Source: Paractinoplanes rishiriensis
Lineage (GTDB): Bacteria; Actinomycetota; Actinomycetes; Mycobacteriales; Micromonosporaceae
DNA length: 64,000 nt
Direction of reading: 5' to 3'
Assembly: GCF_016862375.1 (NCBI RefSeq)
Contig: NZ_BOMV01000059.1
Location: forward strand, 186,001 to 250,000
In this document: positions 1-8,278 of the stretch, in pieces
Layout of the letters: each line of letters begins with the position of its first letter
How positions within the stretch are numbered: position 1 is the stretch's first letter
The notes under the pieces: generated by a model
The model's database searches: none
Seen by the model: the letters and a program-made list of their open reading frames with translations, nothing else
What the model was told of the DNA's origin: nothing
Position numbers and translations under genes: made by a program

Positions 1-1
1 C

Positions 2-67
2 ACCCGCCAGACCGTGACCACCGGCGCTTCGATCAACCGTGTGACCGCGACTGTCGACATAGCGTGA
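2..67 (+). CDS. possible C-terminal end of a truncated gene
   Basis: An open frame enters from the left edge and ends at a TGA at 65-67, giving about 21 residues (ending VTATVDIA). Most third codon positions are G or C, as expected for coding DNA here, and it would be convergent with the fumarylacetoacetase gene. The fragment is too short to assign a family and could be chance. Confidence 0.3.
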   Translation, partial: TRQTVTTGASINRVTATVDIA

Positions 68-112
68 CCTCCCGCGTACACCGTACGAGGAAAGACCGGT
101 TTCCGACAGTGA

Positions 113-1210
113 CTATGCGAGTACGGTTCCGGTTACCTCGCCCAAGCCGATCTCGGTGCCGCCGGCGCCCGGTGCGGTGGCGCTGATCGTGACCCGGTCG
201 CCGTCCAGCAGGAAGCGCCGCAGGCTGCCGTCGGTCAGCTTCACCGGCTCGGCGCCGTTGCGGGTCAGTTCCAGGAACGAGCCCACCTCGTCGCGGGCCG
301 GGCCGGAGACGGTGCCGGACGCGTACAGGTCGCCGGTGCGGACCCCGGCGCCGTTGCTGGTCAGGTGGGCCAGTTGCTGGGCGGCGGTCCAGTACATCGC
401 GGCGAACGGCGGGGTAGCGACCCGGGTGTCGTTCCAGTCCACGGCCAGCCGAATGTCGAAGGCCGGGCCGGCCGGCAGCAGATAGTCGAGCGGCACCGGA
501 TCCTGCGCGACCGGTTCGGTGGTGGCCAGCGCGTCGAGCGGCACCACCCACGGCGAGACCGAGGTGGCGAACGACTTGGCCAGGAACGGGCCGAGCGGAC
601 GGTATTCCCAGGCCTGGATGTCCCGGGCCGACCAGTCGTTGACCAGCACCACGCCGAACACGTGCTCGGCGAATTCGGCGGTGCGGATCCGCCGGCCGGG
701 CACGCCCACCACGAAGCCGACCTCGGCCTCGATGTCCAGCCGCTCGCTCGGCGCGTACACCCCTTCGGCGATCTGCCCGGACGGCCGGCGGATCGGCGTA
801 CCGGACACCACCACCGTGCTGGACCGGCCGTGGTAGCCGATCGGCAGATGCCGCCAGGCCGGCGGCAGGCCGGGCGAGTCCGGCCGCAGGATCTGCGAGA
901 CGTTGCGCGCGTGCTGCTCGGAGGAATAGAAGTCGGTGTAGTCGGCCACCTCGAACGGCAGATGCAGGGTGACCTCGCTGAGCGGGATCCGGCCGGTCGT
1001 GCCGGACACGTACTCGGTCACCCGGCGCCGGGTCTCGGTCCACTGCGGCCTGCCGGCCTCGAGCAGGGGGTTCAGCGTGGGTGCGGCCAGGAGGCCACCG
1101 AGCGGTGCGAGATCCACCACCGTCGACCCCAGCCGTACGCCGATGCGCCGGTCGCCGCGCGGGCGGCTGAACACCCCGTAGGGCAGGTTGTCGATGCCGT
1201 ACCGGCTCAC
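113..1210 (-). CDS. fahA: fumarylacetoacetase
   Basis: A 365-aa enzyme hydrolysing fumarylacetoacetate to fumarate and acetoacetate, the last step of tyrosine/homogentisate breakdown. Family motifs are clear: DYTDFYSSEQHARN carries the metal-binding Asp93 and the catalytic His100, DIEAEVGF holds metal ligands Glu161 and Glu163, and VNDWSARDIQAWEY holds Asp192, followed by GPFLAKSF. Start is the GTG at 1210, whose GTGA overlaps the stop of the upstream gene by 4 bp, so the two are translationally coupled. At 365 aa it is shorter than the human enzyme (about 420), mainly in the N-terminal domain. Earlier enzymes of the pathway (hppD, hmgA) are not in the window. Confidence 0.93.
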   Translation of the reverse strand: MSRYGIDNLPYGVFSRPRGDRRIGVRLGSTVVDLAPLGGLLAAPTLNPLLEAGRPQWTETRRRVTEYVSGTTGRIPLSEVTLHLPFEVADYTDFYSSEQHARNVSQILRPDSPGLPPAWRHLPIGYHGRSSTVVVSGTPIRRPSGQIAEGVYAPSERLDIEAEVGFVVGVPGRRIRTAEFAEHVFGVVLVNDWSARDIQAWEYRPLGPFLAKSFATSVSPWVVPLDALATTEPVAQDPVPLDYLLPAGPAFDIRLAVDWNDTRVATPPFAAMYWTAAQQLAHLTSNGAGVRTGDLYASGTVSGPARDEVGSFLELTRNGAEPVKLTDGSLRRFLLDGDRVTISATAPGAGGTEIGLGEVTGTVLA

Positions 1211-2052
1211 CCGGGATCTCCGTTGACCAGGCCCAGCCGGACCAACTCGGTGAGCGGCTCGACCACGTTGGCCGCGCCGAAGCCGACGAACTGCGGCCGG
1301 TCGCCGTCGCGCCGGGCCCGGCACGGTTCGACCAGCGGCAGTGGGTGGGTGGCGGCCAGCACCTCGGCGACCTCGGCCACCTCGGCGCCGTCCGCGGCCT
1401 CGATCGCGGCGGCCAGCACATTGAGGAAGCCGTGGTGGGTGAAGCCGGTCTCCGGGTCGGTGTGCCGGATCGCGTGCCGCAGGCCGGCCGCCAGCCGGAA
1501 CGGCAGTTTGCGGTCGCGGCAGGCGCAGAGCACCGCGGCCAGTTCGACCGGGGTCGGGAAAAGTTCGGCGGCGAGCCCGCCCACCCGGAACTTGGGGGCG
1601 AGGCGCAGCCCCTCGGCGCGGCACTCGGCGACCGTGTCCAGGGCGGCCAGCAGTCCCCAGCTCAGCGGGATCTCGGCGTACACCTCAAGGTCTCTGTCCT
1701 GCTCGGCCAGTGAACGCAACTCGGCGAGTCCGGGCTGCGGGTCCTCGCCGCGGCGGGCCACCGGCACCTCGACGTGACCGACCAGAGCGCCGGCCGACCG
1801 CAGCTTTTCCACGGCGACCGGGACGGCACCCACCGCGACGTCGCCGACCAGCGCAACCGGCAGCCGCTGCCCGGACAGATCGACATTGATCACCGAGCCG
1901 GGCACCAGCAGCGGGCCGAGCAGGGTGGCGAACCACGAGGCGCGATGTTCACCGTGCTTGACCACGGCGTCGGGCAGGCTGATGAAGCTGGGGGGCAACA
2001 GGGACGCATCATCCACCAGTCCGGCGAAGAGCTTGGGTACCAGCGTTGACAC
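1207..2052 (-). CDS. conserved hypothetical protein coupled to fumarylacetoacetase
   Basis: A 281-aa soluble protein of unknown function. It is rich in Ala, Leu, Val and Glu, has no signal peptide or clear membrane span, and alternates predicted strands and helices in a way that could suit an alpha/beta barrel (inference). A repeated VAEVAEV stretch and a conserved-looking FVGFGAANVVEPL end are visible. Its stop overlaps the fahA start by 4 bp, so it probably acts with fahA in aromatic amino acid catabolism. Start is a GTG at 2052; a TAGGTT element lies 7 bp upstream, suggesting a leaderless mRNA. I do not recognise the family. Confidence 0.8.
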   Translation of the reverse strand: MSTLVPKLFAGLVDDASLLPPSFISLPDAVVKHGEHRASWFATLLGPLLVPGSVINVDLSGQRLPVALVGDVAVGAVPVAVEKLRSAGALVGHVEVPVARRGEDPQPGLAELRSLAEQDRDLEVYAEIPLSWGLLAALDTVAECRAEGLRLAPKFRVGGLAAELFPTPVELAAVLCACRDRKLPFRLAAGLRHAIRHTDPETGFTHHGFLNVLAAAIEAADGAEVAEVAEVLAATHPLPLVEPCRARRDGDRPQFVGFGAANVVEPLTELVRLGLVNGDPG

Positions 2053-2059
2053 GAAACTG

Positions 2060-2065
2060 AACCTA
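2060..2065 (-). promoter_or_regulatory. candidate -10 element (leaderless) for the fahA operon
   Basis: On the minus strand TAGGTT lies 7 bp before the GTG at 2052, placing the predicted transcription start at or next to the start codon. No purine-rich ribosome binding site is seen between them. Confidence 0.45.
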
Positions 2066-2227
2066 ATAGACGCTTCGAGAACCGGACAACCACGTCCGCT
2101 ATGTCGGTTTTCACCGCGCCCCGAGCCCCGCCGGCCCGGCGTTGCCCTTTCGGGCAGGCATTCGTAACAGTTAACTTGGTTTATAAATCATGGTCAATAT
2201 GACGGTCTAGGCTGCTCAGGGTCGGCC

Positions 2228-2256
2228 TTGACACGTGCCGGCGCCATGCCTACCGT
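2228..2256 (+). promoter_or_regulatory. sigma70-type promoter for the ROK-GH4-kinase operon
   Basis: TTGACA at 2228-2233, a 17-bp spacer and TACCGT at 2251-2256. It lies 49 bp upstream of the preferred GTG start of the ROK gene at 2305. Confidence 0.55.
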
Positions 2257-2263
2257 CCGAGCC

Positions 2264-2278
2264 AACTGTTAGTCAGTT
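2264..2278 (+). promoter_or_regulatory. inverted repeat, candidate ROK operator
   Basis: AACTG-TTAGT-CAGTT, a perfect 5-bp inverted repeat around a 5-bp centre, sits just downstream of the -10 element and before the ROK gene. Position and symmetry suit an autoregulatory operator. Function is inferred. Confidence 0.4.
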
Positions 2279-2304
2279 TGCCTATCACAACCGAGGGGGT
2301 CTCG

Positions 2305-3486
2305 GTGACGCGTCTCGCCGGGTCGTCCAAGCTGCTGCGCGCGATGAACGAGAGCGCCGCCCTCGCCCACCTCCTGGATCCGGGCATGCTCACCCGGGCC
2401 GACCTGCGCGAACTCACCGCGCTCTCGACTCCCACGATCTCCGAGGTGCTGCGCCGGCTCACCGAGGCGGGCCTGGTCAACGTGGTCGGGCACAACAGCG
2501 GCCGCCCCGGGCCGAACGCCGAGATCTACGACGCCAACCCGGATGCCGCGTTCGCGGCCGCGGTCTCGGTGCGCGACATCGGCCCGAGCGGCGCGCCGTC
2601 GGTGGTGGCGGCACTCTGCGATCTCACCGGCGCGGTCCGCGGCCAGATCGAGTCGCGAGTCGACTTTCTGACCACTGACCCGCAGACCGCGCTGGTCGAC
2701 GCGGTCGCCCAGTTGCGGTCCGAGACCGGCACGCCGCCCGAGCGGATCCGGCACGTGCAGATCGGCGTGGCCGGCTCGTACGACCCCGGCACCCAGACGA
2801 TCCGGCACGTGGACGTACCCGGCTTCGGCCGGCCGGGCCTGGTGCCGCAGATCGCCGCGGCCCTCGGCACCGAGGTGGGTGTGGACAACGACGTCAACCT
2901 GGCCGCGGTCGCCGAGCGCAAGCGCGGGGTGGCCCGCGACGCTGAGGGCTTCGCCCTGCTCTGGCTCGGTCAGGAGGGTCTCGGCCTGGCCATCGACATC
3001 GCCGGCACGCTGCTACGCGGCGCCCGGGGCGGAGCCGGCGAGATCGGTTACATGCCGCTGTACGCCCCCGGCGCGCAGCACCGCAAGCACGACCTCCAGG
3101 ATCTGTTCGGCGGCGCCGCGATCCTGGAACTGGGCCGGGAGAACGGCGTCGAGGGCCGGACCCCCGCCGAGGTCGTCCGGGCCGCGACGATCGGAGCGCC
3201 CGAGTTCTGCACCGACCTGGCCGACCGGATCGCGATCGGCCTGGCCGCGGTGATCGCGGTCCTCGACCCGTACCTGGTCGTGCTGGCCGGACCCATCGCC
3301 CAGGCCGGCGGCGAGACACTGCGGTCCGCGGTGACCGCCGCGATGCGGCGGGCCGCACCCCTGGAGAGCCCGATCGCGGTCACCACGATCGACGACGACG
3401 CTGTTCTGCTGGGCGCGCTCGACGCCGGACTCACGGCGGTCCGGGAAGCCCTGATCGCGGCCATTCGCGAGGGATACCACGCGTGA
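2305..3486 (+). CDS. ROK-family transcriptional regulator
   Basis: A 393-aa sugar-responsive regulator. The N-terminal 75 residues form a MarR-like winged helix (LTRADLRELTALSTPTISEV, then a SGRPGPN wing turn). The C-terminal two thirds is the ROK sugar-kinase fold, with VGVDNDVNLAAVAE and GGAGEIGYMPL. The cysteine zinc motif of many ROK proteins is absent after GEIGYMPL. The GTG at 2305 is preferred over a TTG at 2278 because GAGGGGG lies 6 bp upstream of it. Its stop overlaps the GH4 start by 4 bp, so it probably controls its own operon in response to a sugar or sugar phosphate handled by the next two gene products. Confidence 0.9.
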   Translation: MTRLAGSSKLLRAMNESAALAHLLDPGMLTRADLRELTALSTPTISEVLRRLTEAGLVNVVGHNSGRPGPNAEIYDANPDAAFAAAVSVRDIGPSGAPSVVAALCDLTGAVRGQIESRVDFLTTDPQTALVDAVAQLRSETGTPPERIRHVQIGVAGSYDPGTQTIRHVDVPGFGRPGLVPQIAAALGTEVGVDNDVNLAAVAERKRGVARDAEGFALLWLGQEGLGLAIDIAGTLLRGARGGAGEIGYMPLYAPGAQHRKHDLQDLFGGAAILELGRENGVEGRTPAEVVRAATIGAPEFCTDLADRIAIGLAAVIAVLDPYLVVLAGPIAQAGGETLRSAVTAAMRRAAPLESPIAVTTIDDDAVLLGALDAGLTAVREALIAAIREGYHA

Positions 3487-4739
3487 AGATTGCGGTCATC
3501 GGCGGCGGTTCGACCTATACGCCGGAACTGGTCGACGGCTTCGCCCGGCTCGGCTCCATGGTGGACGAACTGGTGCTCATCGACCCCGCCACCGATCGGC
3601 TCGCGGTCGTCGGCGCGTTCGCGGCCCGGATCTTTGCCCGTCATGGCCATCCCGGCAAGGTGACCTGGACCGGCGACCTCGATGCCGGGGTGACCGACGC
3701 CGACGCCGCGGTGCTCCAGTTGCGGGTCGGCGGCCAGCAGGCGCGGATCAGCGACGAGACGTTCCCGCTCGGCTGCGGCTGCGTCGGGCAGGAGACCACG
3801 GGCGCCGGCGGGCTGGCGAAAGCGCTGCGTACGGTGCCGGTGATCCTGGATGTGGCGGCGCGGATCCGGTCTCGCGCCAAGCCCGGAGCCTGGATCGTCG
3901 ACTTCACCAACCCGGTCGGCATCGTGACGCGTGCGCTGCTCGACGAGGGCCACCGCGCGGTCGGACTGTGCAATGTGGCCATCGGCTTTCAGCGCCGCTT
4001 CGCCGGCCTCCTGGGCGTCGACCCTTCGTCGGTCATCCTCGACCACGTCGGCCTCAACCACCTGACCTGGGAACGCGCCGCCTATGTGGACAATGTGGAT
4101 CGCCTACCCGACCTGTTAACAAACCATATTTCCGAAATATCCGCGGAAGTCGACGTGCCGTCCGAGGTTATCCGCGCGCTCGGCGTCGTTCCCTCGTACT
4201 ACCTCTCCTATTTCTACGCCCACGACCGCCATGTCCGGGACGCGCGCAATGCCCCCACCCGCGGCCAGCGCGTTGCCGAGATCGAGTCGACGCTGCTGGA
4301 GATGTACCGCGACGTCACCCTCGACGCGAAGCCGGCCCTGCTGGCCGAGCGCGGCGGCGCGTTCTATTCCGAGGCGGCGGTCGGCCTGCTGGCTTCACTC
4401 TTCGGCCACGACGACAACTCGGTCCACTCGGTCAACCTGCGCAACAACGGCACGCTGCCCTTCCTCCCCGACCGCGCGGTCATCGAGGTCTCGGCCCGGG
4501 CGGGCCTCGAGGGCCCGTCTCCGCTGCCGGTCACCCCACTGCCGCCCGACCTGGCCGCTTTGATCACCCACATTTGGGGGTACGAGGAGTTGGCCGTGGA
4601 AGCGGCCGTGCGGGGTGGCCCGGACCGCGTCTATCGCGCGCTACTGGCACACCCGCTGATCGGCCAGCACGAATACGCGGCCAAACTCACCGGCGACCTG
4701 ATCGCGGCCGGCCGGGACCATCTCGCGTGGGCCGGATGA
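3483..4739 (+). CDS. glycoside hydrolase family 4 (6-phospho-beta-glucosidase type)
   Basis: A 418-aa NAD- and metal-dependent glycosidase that would cleave a phosphorylated disaccharide in the cytoplasm. The N-terminal Rossmann motif is IAVIGGGSTYTPEL. The GH4 metal site is represented by Cys in GLCNVAIGF and His in DHVGLNHLTW. The CGCVGQETTGAGG block favours the 6-phospho-beta-glucosidase branch. Start GTG at 3483 overlaps the ROK stop, and its own stop overlaps the kinase start (ATGA). The neighbouring kinase could supply a phosphorylated substrate or process the released sugar (inference). Codon 212 is a TTA, rare in such genomes, inside a local AT-rich patch containing a 15-bp palindrome. 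Confidence 0.88.
   Translation: MKIAVIGGGSTYTPELVDGFARLGSMVDELVLIDPATDRLAVVGAFAARIFARHGHPGKVTWTGDLDAGVTDADAAVLQLRVGGQQARISDETFPLGCGCVGQETTGAGGLAKALRTVPVILDVAARIRSRAKPGAWIVDFTNPVGIVTRALLDEGHRAVGLCNVAIGFQRRFAGLLGVDPSSVILDHVGLNHLTWERAAYVDNVDRLPDLLTNHISEISAEVDVPSEVIRALGVVPSYYLSYFYAHDRHVRDARNAPTRGQRVAEIESTLLEMYRDVTLDAKPALLAERGGAFYSEAAVGLLASLFGHDDNSVHSVNLRNNGTLPFLPDRAVIEVSARAGLEGPSPLPVTPLPPDLAALITHIWGYEELAVEAAVRGGPDRVYRALLAHPLIGQHEYAAKLTGDLIAAGRDHLAWAG
4126..4140. repeat. AT-rich 15-bp palindrome inside the GH4 gene
   Basis: ATATTTC-C-GAAATAT, perfect 7-bp arms around one base, in a locally AT-rich patch beginning at the TTA codon at 4116. It stands out from the surrounding GC-rich coding sequence. 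Confidence 0.6.
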
Positions 4740-5767
4740 GAGCGCTCTACCTGGCCGTCGACGGCGGCAACTCCAAGACCGACGTGGTTCTCGGCGACGA
4801 CACCGGCACCGTGCTGTCCTTCGTCCGCGGCGGCACCTCGTCCCCGCATCAGATCGGCCTGGCCGGCACCCGCCGCGTCCTGGACGACCTGGTCCGGGCC
4901 GCCGTCGCCGGGGCCGGGTTGCTGCCGGAAACCCCGATCGAGGTGGTCACGGTCTACCTGGCCGGCGCCGACCTGCCGATCGAGGTGACCCGCCTGCACG
5001 AAGCCGTGTCGTCGGCCGGCTGGGCGCGGCGCTCCATCGTGGACAACGACTGCTTCGCCCTGCTCCGGGCCGGCACCGCCAGGCCCGACGCGGTAACCGT
5101 GGTGTGCGGCGCCGGCACCAACTGCGTGGGCCGCGCAGCCGACGGCCGAACCGCCCGCTTCCTGGCCCTGGGCCCGATCTCCGGCGACTGGGGCGGCGGC
5201 CACGACCTGGCCGACCACACGCTGCGCGCCGCCGCGAGAGGTGAGGACGGCCGAGGCCGCCGCACCGCGTTGTCGGCGTCCGTGGCCGCCCACTTCGCCC
5301 TGCCCTCGGTAGCGGCCGTCAGCATCGCCCTGCACCTGGGCGACCTGCCGACCGACCGGATAGCCGAGCTGACCCCCCTGCTTTTCCAGGCCGCCGCCCG
5401 GGGCGACGAGGTGGCCACCACCCTGGTAGCCCGCCAGGCCACCGAAATCCTGGCCCAGCACCGGGTAGCCGCCAGCCGCCTCAACCTGCTGGCCGCCCCA
5501 CACGCGCTGGTCCTGGGCGGAGGCGTCCTCCAGGCCCAACACCCCGAACTGCACAACCGGGTGGTAGCCGGCGCCCGTCAGCAGGCCCCAGCGGTGGAGG
5601 TGACGGTCCTGGACACCCCACCGGTGGCAGGCGCAGCCCTACTGGCCCTGGACGCCCTGTCCGCAGCTCCCCCAGCCGAACCCCGGCTGCGAGCCGCGAT
5701 AGCGAACTCAGCCCCGACGTCCCCGGACCACTCGCGCACCAGTCAGCGAGACCCAGTCCTCGACTAG
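4736..5767 (+). CDS. BadF/BadG/BcrA-type sugar kinase (N-acetylglucosamine kinase-like)
   Basis: A 343-aa ASKHA-fold kinase. The phosphate-1 loop is AVDGGNSKTDVV near residue 8, the phosphate-2 region is VVCGAGTNCVGR, and GPISGDWGGGHDL matches N-acetylglucosamine kinases of the BadF/NAGK family. HALVLGGGV is the adenosine motif. Start ATG at 4736 overlaps the GH4 stop as ATGA. With the GH4 enzyme and the ROK regulator it forms a small sugar-salvage operon; the substrate is probably an amino sugar or glucose, which the sequence does not settle. The last 40 residues are Ala/Pro-rich and likely disordered. Confidence 0.87.
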   Translation: MRALYLAVDGGNSKTDVVLGDDTGTVLSFVRGGTSSPHQIGLAGTRRVLDDLVRAAVAGAGLLPETPIEVVTVYLAGADLPIEVTRLHEAVSSAGWARRSIVDNDCFALLRAGTARPDAVTVVCGAGTNCVGRAADGRTARFLALGPISGDWGGGHDLADHTLRAAARGEDGRGRRTALSASVAAHFALPSVAAVSIALHLGDLPTDRIAELTPLLFQAAARGDEVATTLVARQATEILAQHRVAASRLNLLAAPHALVLGGGVLQAQHPELHNRVVAGARQQAPAVEVTVLDTPPVAGAALLALDALSAAPPAEPRLRAAIANSAPTSPDHSRTSQRDPVLD

Positions 5768-5784
5768 CGGCCCATCGCCCGTAC

Positions 5785-6939
5785 TCAGCGGCGGGTCAGG
5801 ACCAGCAATTCGGCCATTGCCGCCAGGACCATGCCGGCCACCAGCGGGATCACCCCGCCCACCAGCGCATAGACCGGCAGCAGCACCGGCGCCACGAAGC
5901 ACAGGTAAACCGCGCCGGCCAGCGGCCGGTTGACCCGGCGCAGCCGGGACAGGACACCGCCGAGCGGTTCGGTCAGGCTGCGGTTGAGCCAGACGATCAG
6001 GCCGAACAGCAACAGCACCCCGATCATGCCCGCCCACACCCGGGAGATGCCCTCGTTCACCAGCGTCATGGCGCCCGACGTCACCCCGGCCAGCAGCATG
6101 CCGGTCGCGCCGATGCGGACGCCGCGCCGGACCACGTCGGTCGACTCCATCGACAGGTCGAGCACCGGGCCGGTCGGGCGCTGCACCGCGGAGTGGCCGG
6201 CCCAACTGGCCGAACCGCGCGACGGCGCACCCTCCGGATCGGGCCGGTCGGGCGCCGGGTTGGCGCGGGGGGACGGCTGCGGATCCGGTCGGTCGTCGCT
6301 CGGTACCGGCAGCGTAGCCTCGTCGGCCAGGTCTTCGAGGGCCTGCGCCCAGCGCCGCCGCTCGAACCGGACGATGCCCACGTCACGCTGGGCGTCACCG
6401 ATCGCCGGGTCGAGGTCGAGCGCCTCGGCGTAGGCCCGCTGCGCCAGCTCGAACAGCCGCAGCCGCGCCGCCACCACGGCCAGGACCAGGTGCGCCTCGG
6501 CTTCGGTCGGCGCGGCCCGGACACCGTTCCACGCGGCGTTGAGGGCCTCCTGGCCGTTGCGCGACTCACTGAGGAGGGCGGCTCCGGTGCGTTGGGCGTA
6601 CGCATCCGCGGGCCAGCGCTGCAGAATGTCACCCGCGACGCCCGCCGCTTCCGCGTACCGCCGGCTGTCGGTGAGCGCCATGGCCCGCACCACCAGCGTG
6701 GACAGCATGGCCGGGGCCGACGCGGCAGCCCGGTCGGCGGCCACCAGCGCCTCGGCCGGCTGCTCGGCGGCCAGGTGAATCCGCGCCAGCGTGCCGAGCA
6801 GGCTGGGTTCGTCGGGCGCGTCGGTCAGACCCGCCGCGATCTCCCCGGCGGCCTCGTCGTACCGGCCGAGGTCGGCGAGCAGCAGCGCGCGCTGCCGGTA
6901 CTCCTCCGGCGTGGTCTCGGGATCCAAGGGAGCGGCCAC
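5785..6939 (-). CDS. TPR-repeat membrane protein
   Basis: About 384 aa. The first 210 residues are tetratricopeptide repeats (for example LADLGRYDEAAGEIAAGL and ALVAADRAAASAPAM). A charged Pro/Asp-rich linker of about 60 residues follows, then at least four hydrophobic segments near the C-terminus (such as GMIGVLLLFGLIVWLN and AVYLCFVAPVLLPVYALVGG). The layout suggests a cytoplasmic scaffold tethered to the membrane; no enzyme motif is seen. The GTG at 6939 is preferred over 6975 because the family-like sequence begins there, but no strong ribosome binding site decides it. Function unknown. Confidence 0.75.
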   Translation of the reverse strand: MAAPLDPETTPEEYRQRALLLADLGRYDEAAGEIAAGLTDAPDEPSLLGTLARIHLAAEQPAEALVAADRAAASAPAMLSTLVVRAMALTDSRRYAEAAGVAGDILQRWPADAYAQRTGAALLSESRNGQEALNAAWNGVRAAPTEAEAHLVLAVVAARLRLFELAQRAYAEALDLDPAIGDAQRDVGIVRFERRRWAQALEDLADEATLPVPSDDRPDPQPSPRANPAPDRPDPEGAPSRGSASWAGHSAVQRPTGPVLDLSMESTDVVRRGVRIGATGMLLAGVTSGAMTLVNEGISRVWAGMIGVLLLFGLIVWLNRSLTEPLGGVLSRLRRVNRPLAGAVYLCFVAPVLLPVYALVGGVIPLVAGMVLAAMAELLVLTRR

Positions 6940-6999
6940 GGGTCGAGCGTAGGCGCTCCGCGCGAGCGATATCACCCGGGTCGGGGTGGTCGCGTGCTG

Positions 7000-7473
7000 T
7001 CAGCGAGCGGTCACCAGGGCCACCGCCATCGCGGCCACACCCTCGCCGCGCCCGGTCAGCCCGAGCCCGTCGGTGGTGGTGCCGGACACGGTCACCGGAG
7101 CACCCACCGCCGTGGAGAGCACCCGCTGGGCCTCCTGCCGCCGCGGACCGATCTTGGGCCGGTTGCCGATCACCTGAATCGACACGTTGACCACCTCGAA
7201 GCCACCGGCCCGCACCAGCCGGACGGTCTCACCGAGCATCGCCACCCCCGAGGCACCGGCCCACTCCGGCCGCGACGTCCCGAAGTTGCTCCCCAGGTCG
7301 CCGAGCCCCGCCGCCCCGAGCAACGCATCGCAGGCCGCGTGCGCCGCCACGTCAGCGTCGGAGTGCCCCGCGAGACCCACCTCATCGGCCCACAGCAGTC
7401 CCGCCACCCAGCAGGGCCGGCCCTCCGCAAACGCATGCACGTCGGTACCGATCCCCACCCGCTGATTGATCAC
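7000..7473 (-). CDS. ispF: 2-C-methyl-D-erythritol 2,4-cyclodiphosphate synthase
   Basis: A 157-aa enzyme of the non-mevalonate isoprenoid pathway that cyclises CDP-methylerythritol 2-phosphate to MEcPP. The zinc ligands are visible: GTDVHAF (Asp11, His13) and GHSDADVAAHAACDALLGA (His45). The C-terminus has the usual TTTDGLGLTGRGEG signature. Its ATG overlaps the ispD stop by 4 bp. The carD-ispD-ispF order is the usual actinobacterial arrangement. Length is normal and the active enzyme is expected to be a trimer. Confidence 0.96.
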   Translation of the reverse strand: MINQRVGIGTDVHAFAEGRPCWVAGLLWADEVGLAGHSDADVAAHAACDALLGAAGLGDLGSNFGTSRPEWAGASGVAMLGETVRLVRAGGFEVVNVSIQVIGNRPKIGPRRQEAQRVLSTAVGAPVTVSGTTTDGLGLTGRGEGVAAMAVALVTAR

Positions 7474-8237
7474 GGCGCCCAGGGTACGTGCAGCAGCGCC
7501 TCAGCCAGGACCAGGTCAAACGGCCGCGTGATCTTCAGAGCCAGCTCGCTCCCCGGCACACAGACAACCGCCGCGCCCGCCTTCTCCACCAGCCCCGCAT
7601 CATCGGTGACCAGCCCGTCAGCGCCCGCATGAGCCGCCACCAACACGTCCCGCCGAAACCCTTGCGGAGTCTGCACACTGCGCAAAACCGCCCGATCGAC
7701 CGTCCCCGCCACCACCTCCACCCGACCCGGCGACGGCATTTCAGCCGCGGGAGGGGCCGCGACGCCGGCCGGGGCCGGCGCGGCGGCCGGGTGGACCTCT
7801 TTGATGGTGTCCACGACCGGGAGGACTGGAATCACCGCGGGATGGCCGGACCGGACCGCGGCGGCCACCGACTCGATCAGCTGCGGCGGCGTGAGCGCGC
7901 GCGCCGCGTCGTGCACCAGCACGATGTCGACGTCGGGGGGTACCGCGGCCAGGGCCCGGGCCACCGATTCCTGCCGTTCCCGGCCGCCGGCCACCACGGT
8001 CACCGGAGCTATCGGGGCGAGCAACTCGCGTACGGCCTCGGTCTCGGGTGCCGGGGCCGCCACGATGATCACCCGCACCGAGGGTGCTGCCGCTAGCCGG
8101 CGGATGGCGTGCACCAGCAACGGCTCGCCGGCGAGCAGGCGTAACGCCTTGGGCCCGCCCGGGCCGAGTCGCAAGCCGGCACCCGCCGCAGGAACGAGGA
8201 CCGCGACGTCACCGCGAGCATTGAGCTTCGCGGTCAC
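7470..8237 (-). CDS. ispD: 2-C-methyl-D-erythritol 4-phosphate cytidylyltransferase
   Basis: A 255-aa enzyme transferring CMP to methylerythritol phosphate. The CTP-binding motif is VLVPAAGAGLRLGPGGPKAL; VHDAARALTP and the RSVQTPQGF block follow. An Ala/Pro-rich insert of roughly 20 residues (within IKEVHPAAAPAPAG and after) lies between the DTIKEV motif and TVDRAVLRS, longer than usual here and probably a surface loop. Start is the GTG at 8237, with AGGA about 8 bp upstream. It is probably co-transcribed with carD (41 bp upstream) and is coupled to ispF. Confidence 0.95.
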   Translation of the reverse strand: MTAKLNARGDVAVLVPAAGAGLRLGPGGPKALRLLAGEPLLVHAIRRLAAAPSVRVIIVAAPAPETEAVRELLAPIAPVTVVAGGRERQESVARALAAVPPDVDIVLVHDAARALTPPQLIESVAAAVRSGHPAVIPVLPVVDTIKEVHPAAAPAPAGVAAPPAAEMPSPGRVEVVAGTVDRAVLRSVQTPQGFRRDVLVAAHAGADGLVTDDAGLVEKAGAAVVCVPGSELALKITRPFDLVLAEALLHVPWAP

Positions 8238-8278
8238 GTCGCGGTCCTGTGCAATTGCGGTAATACGGGGTGGATCGG

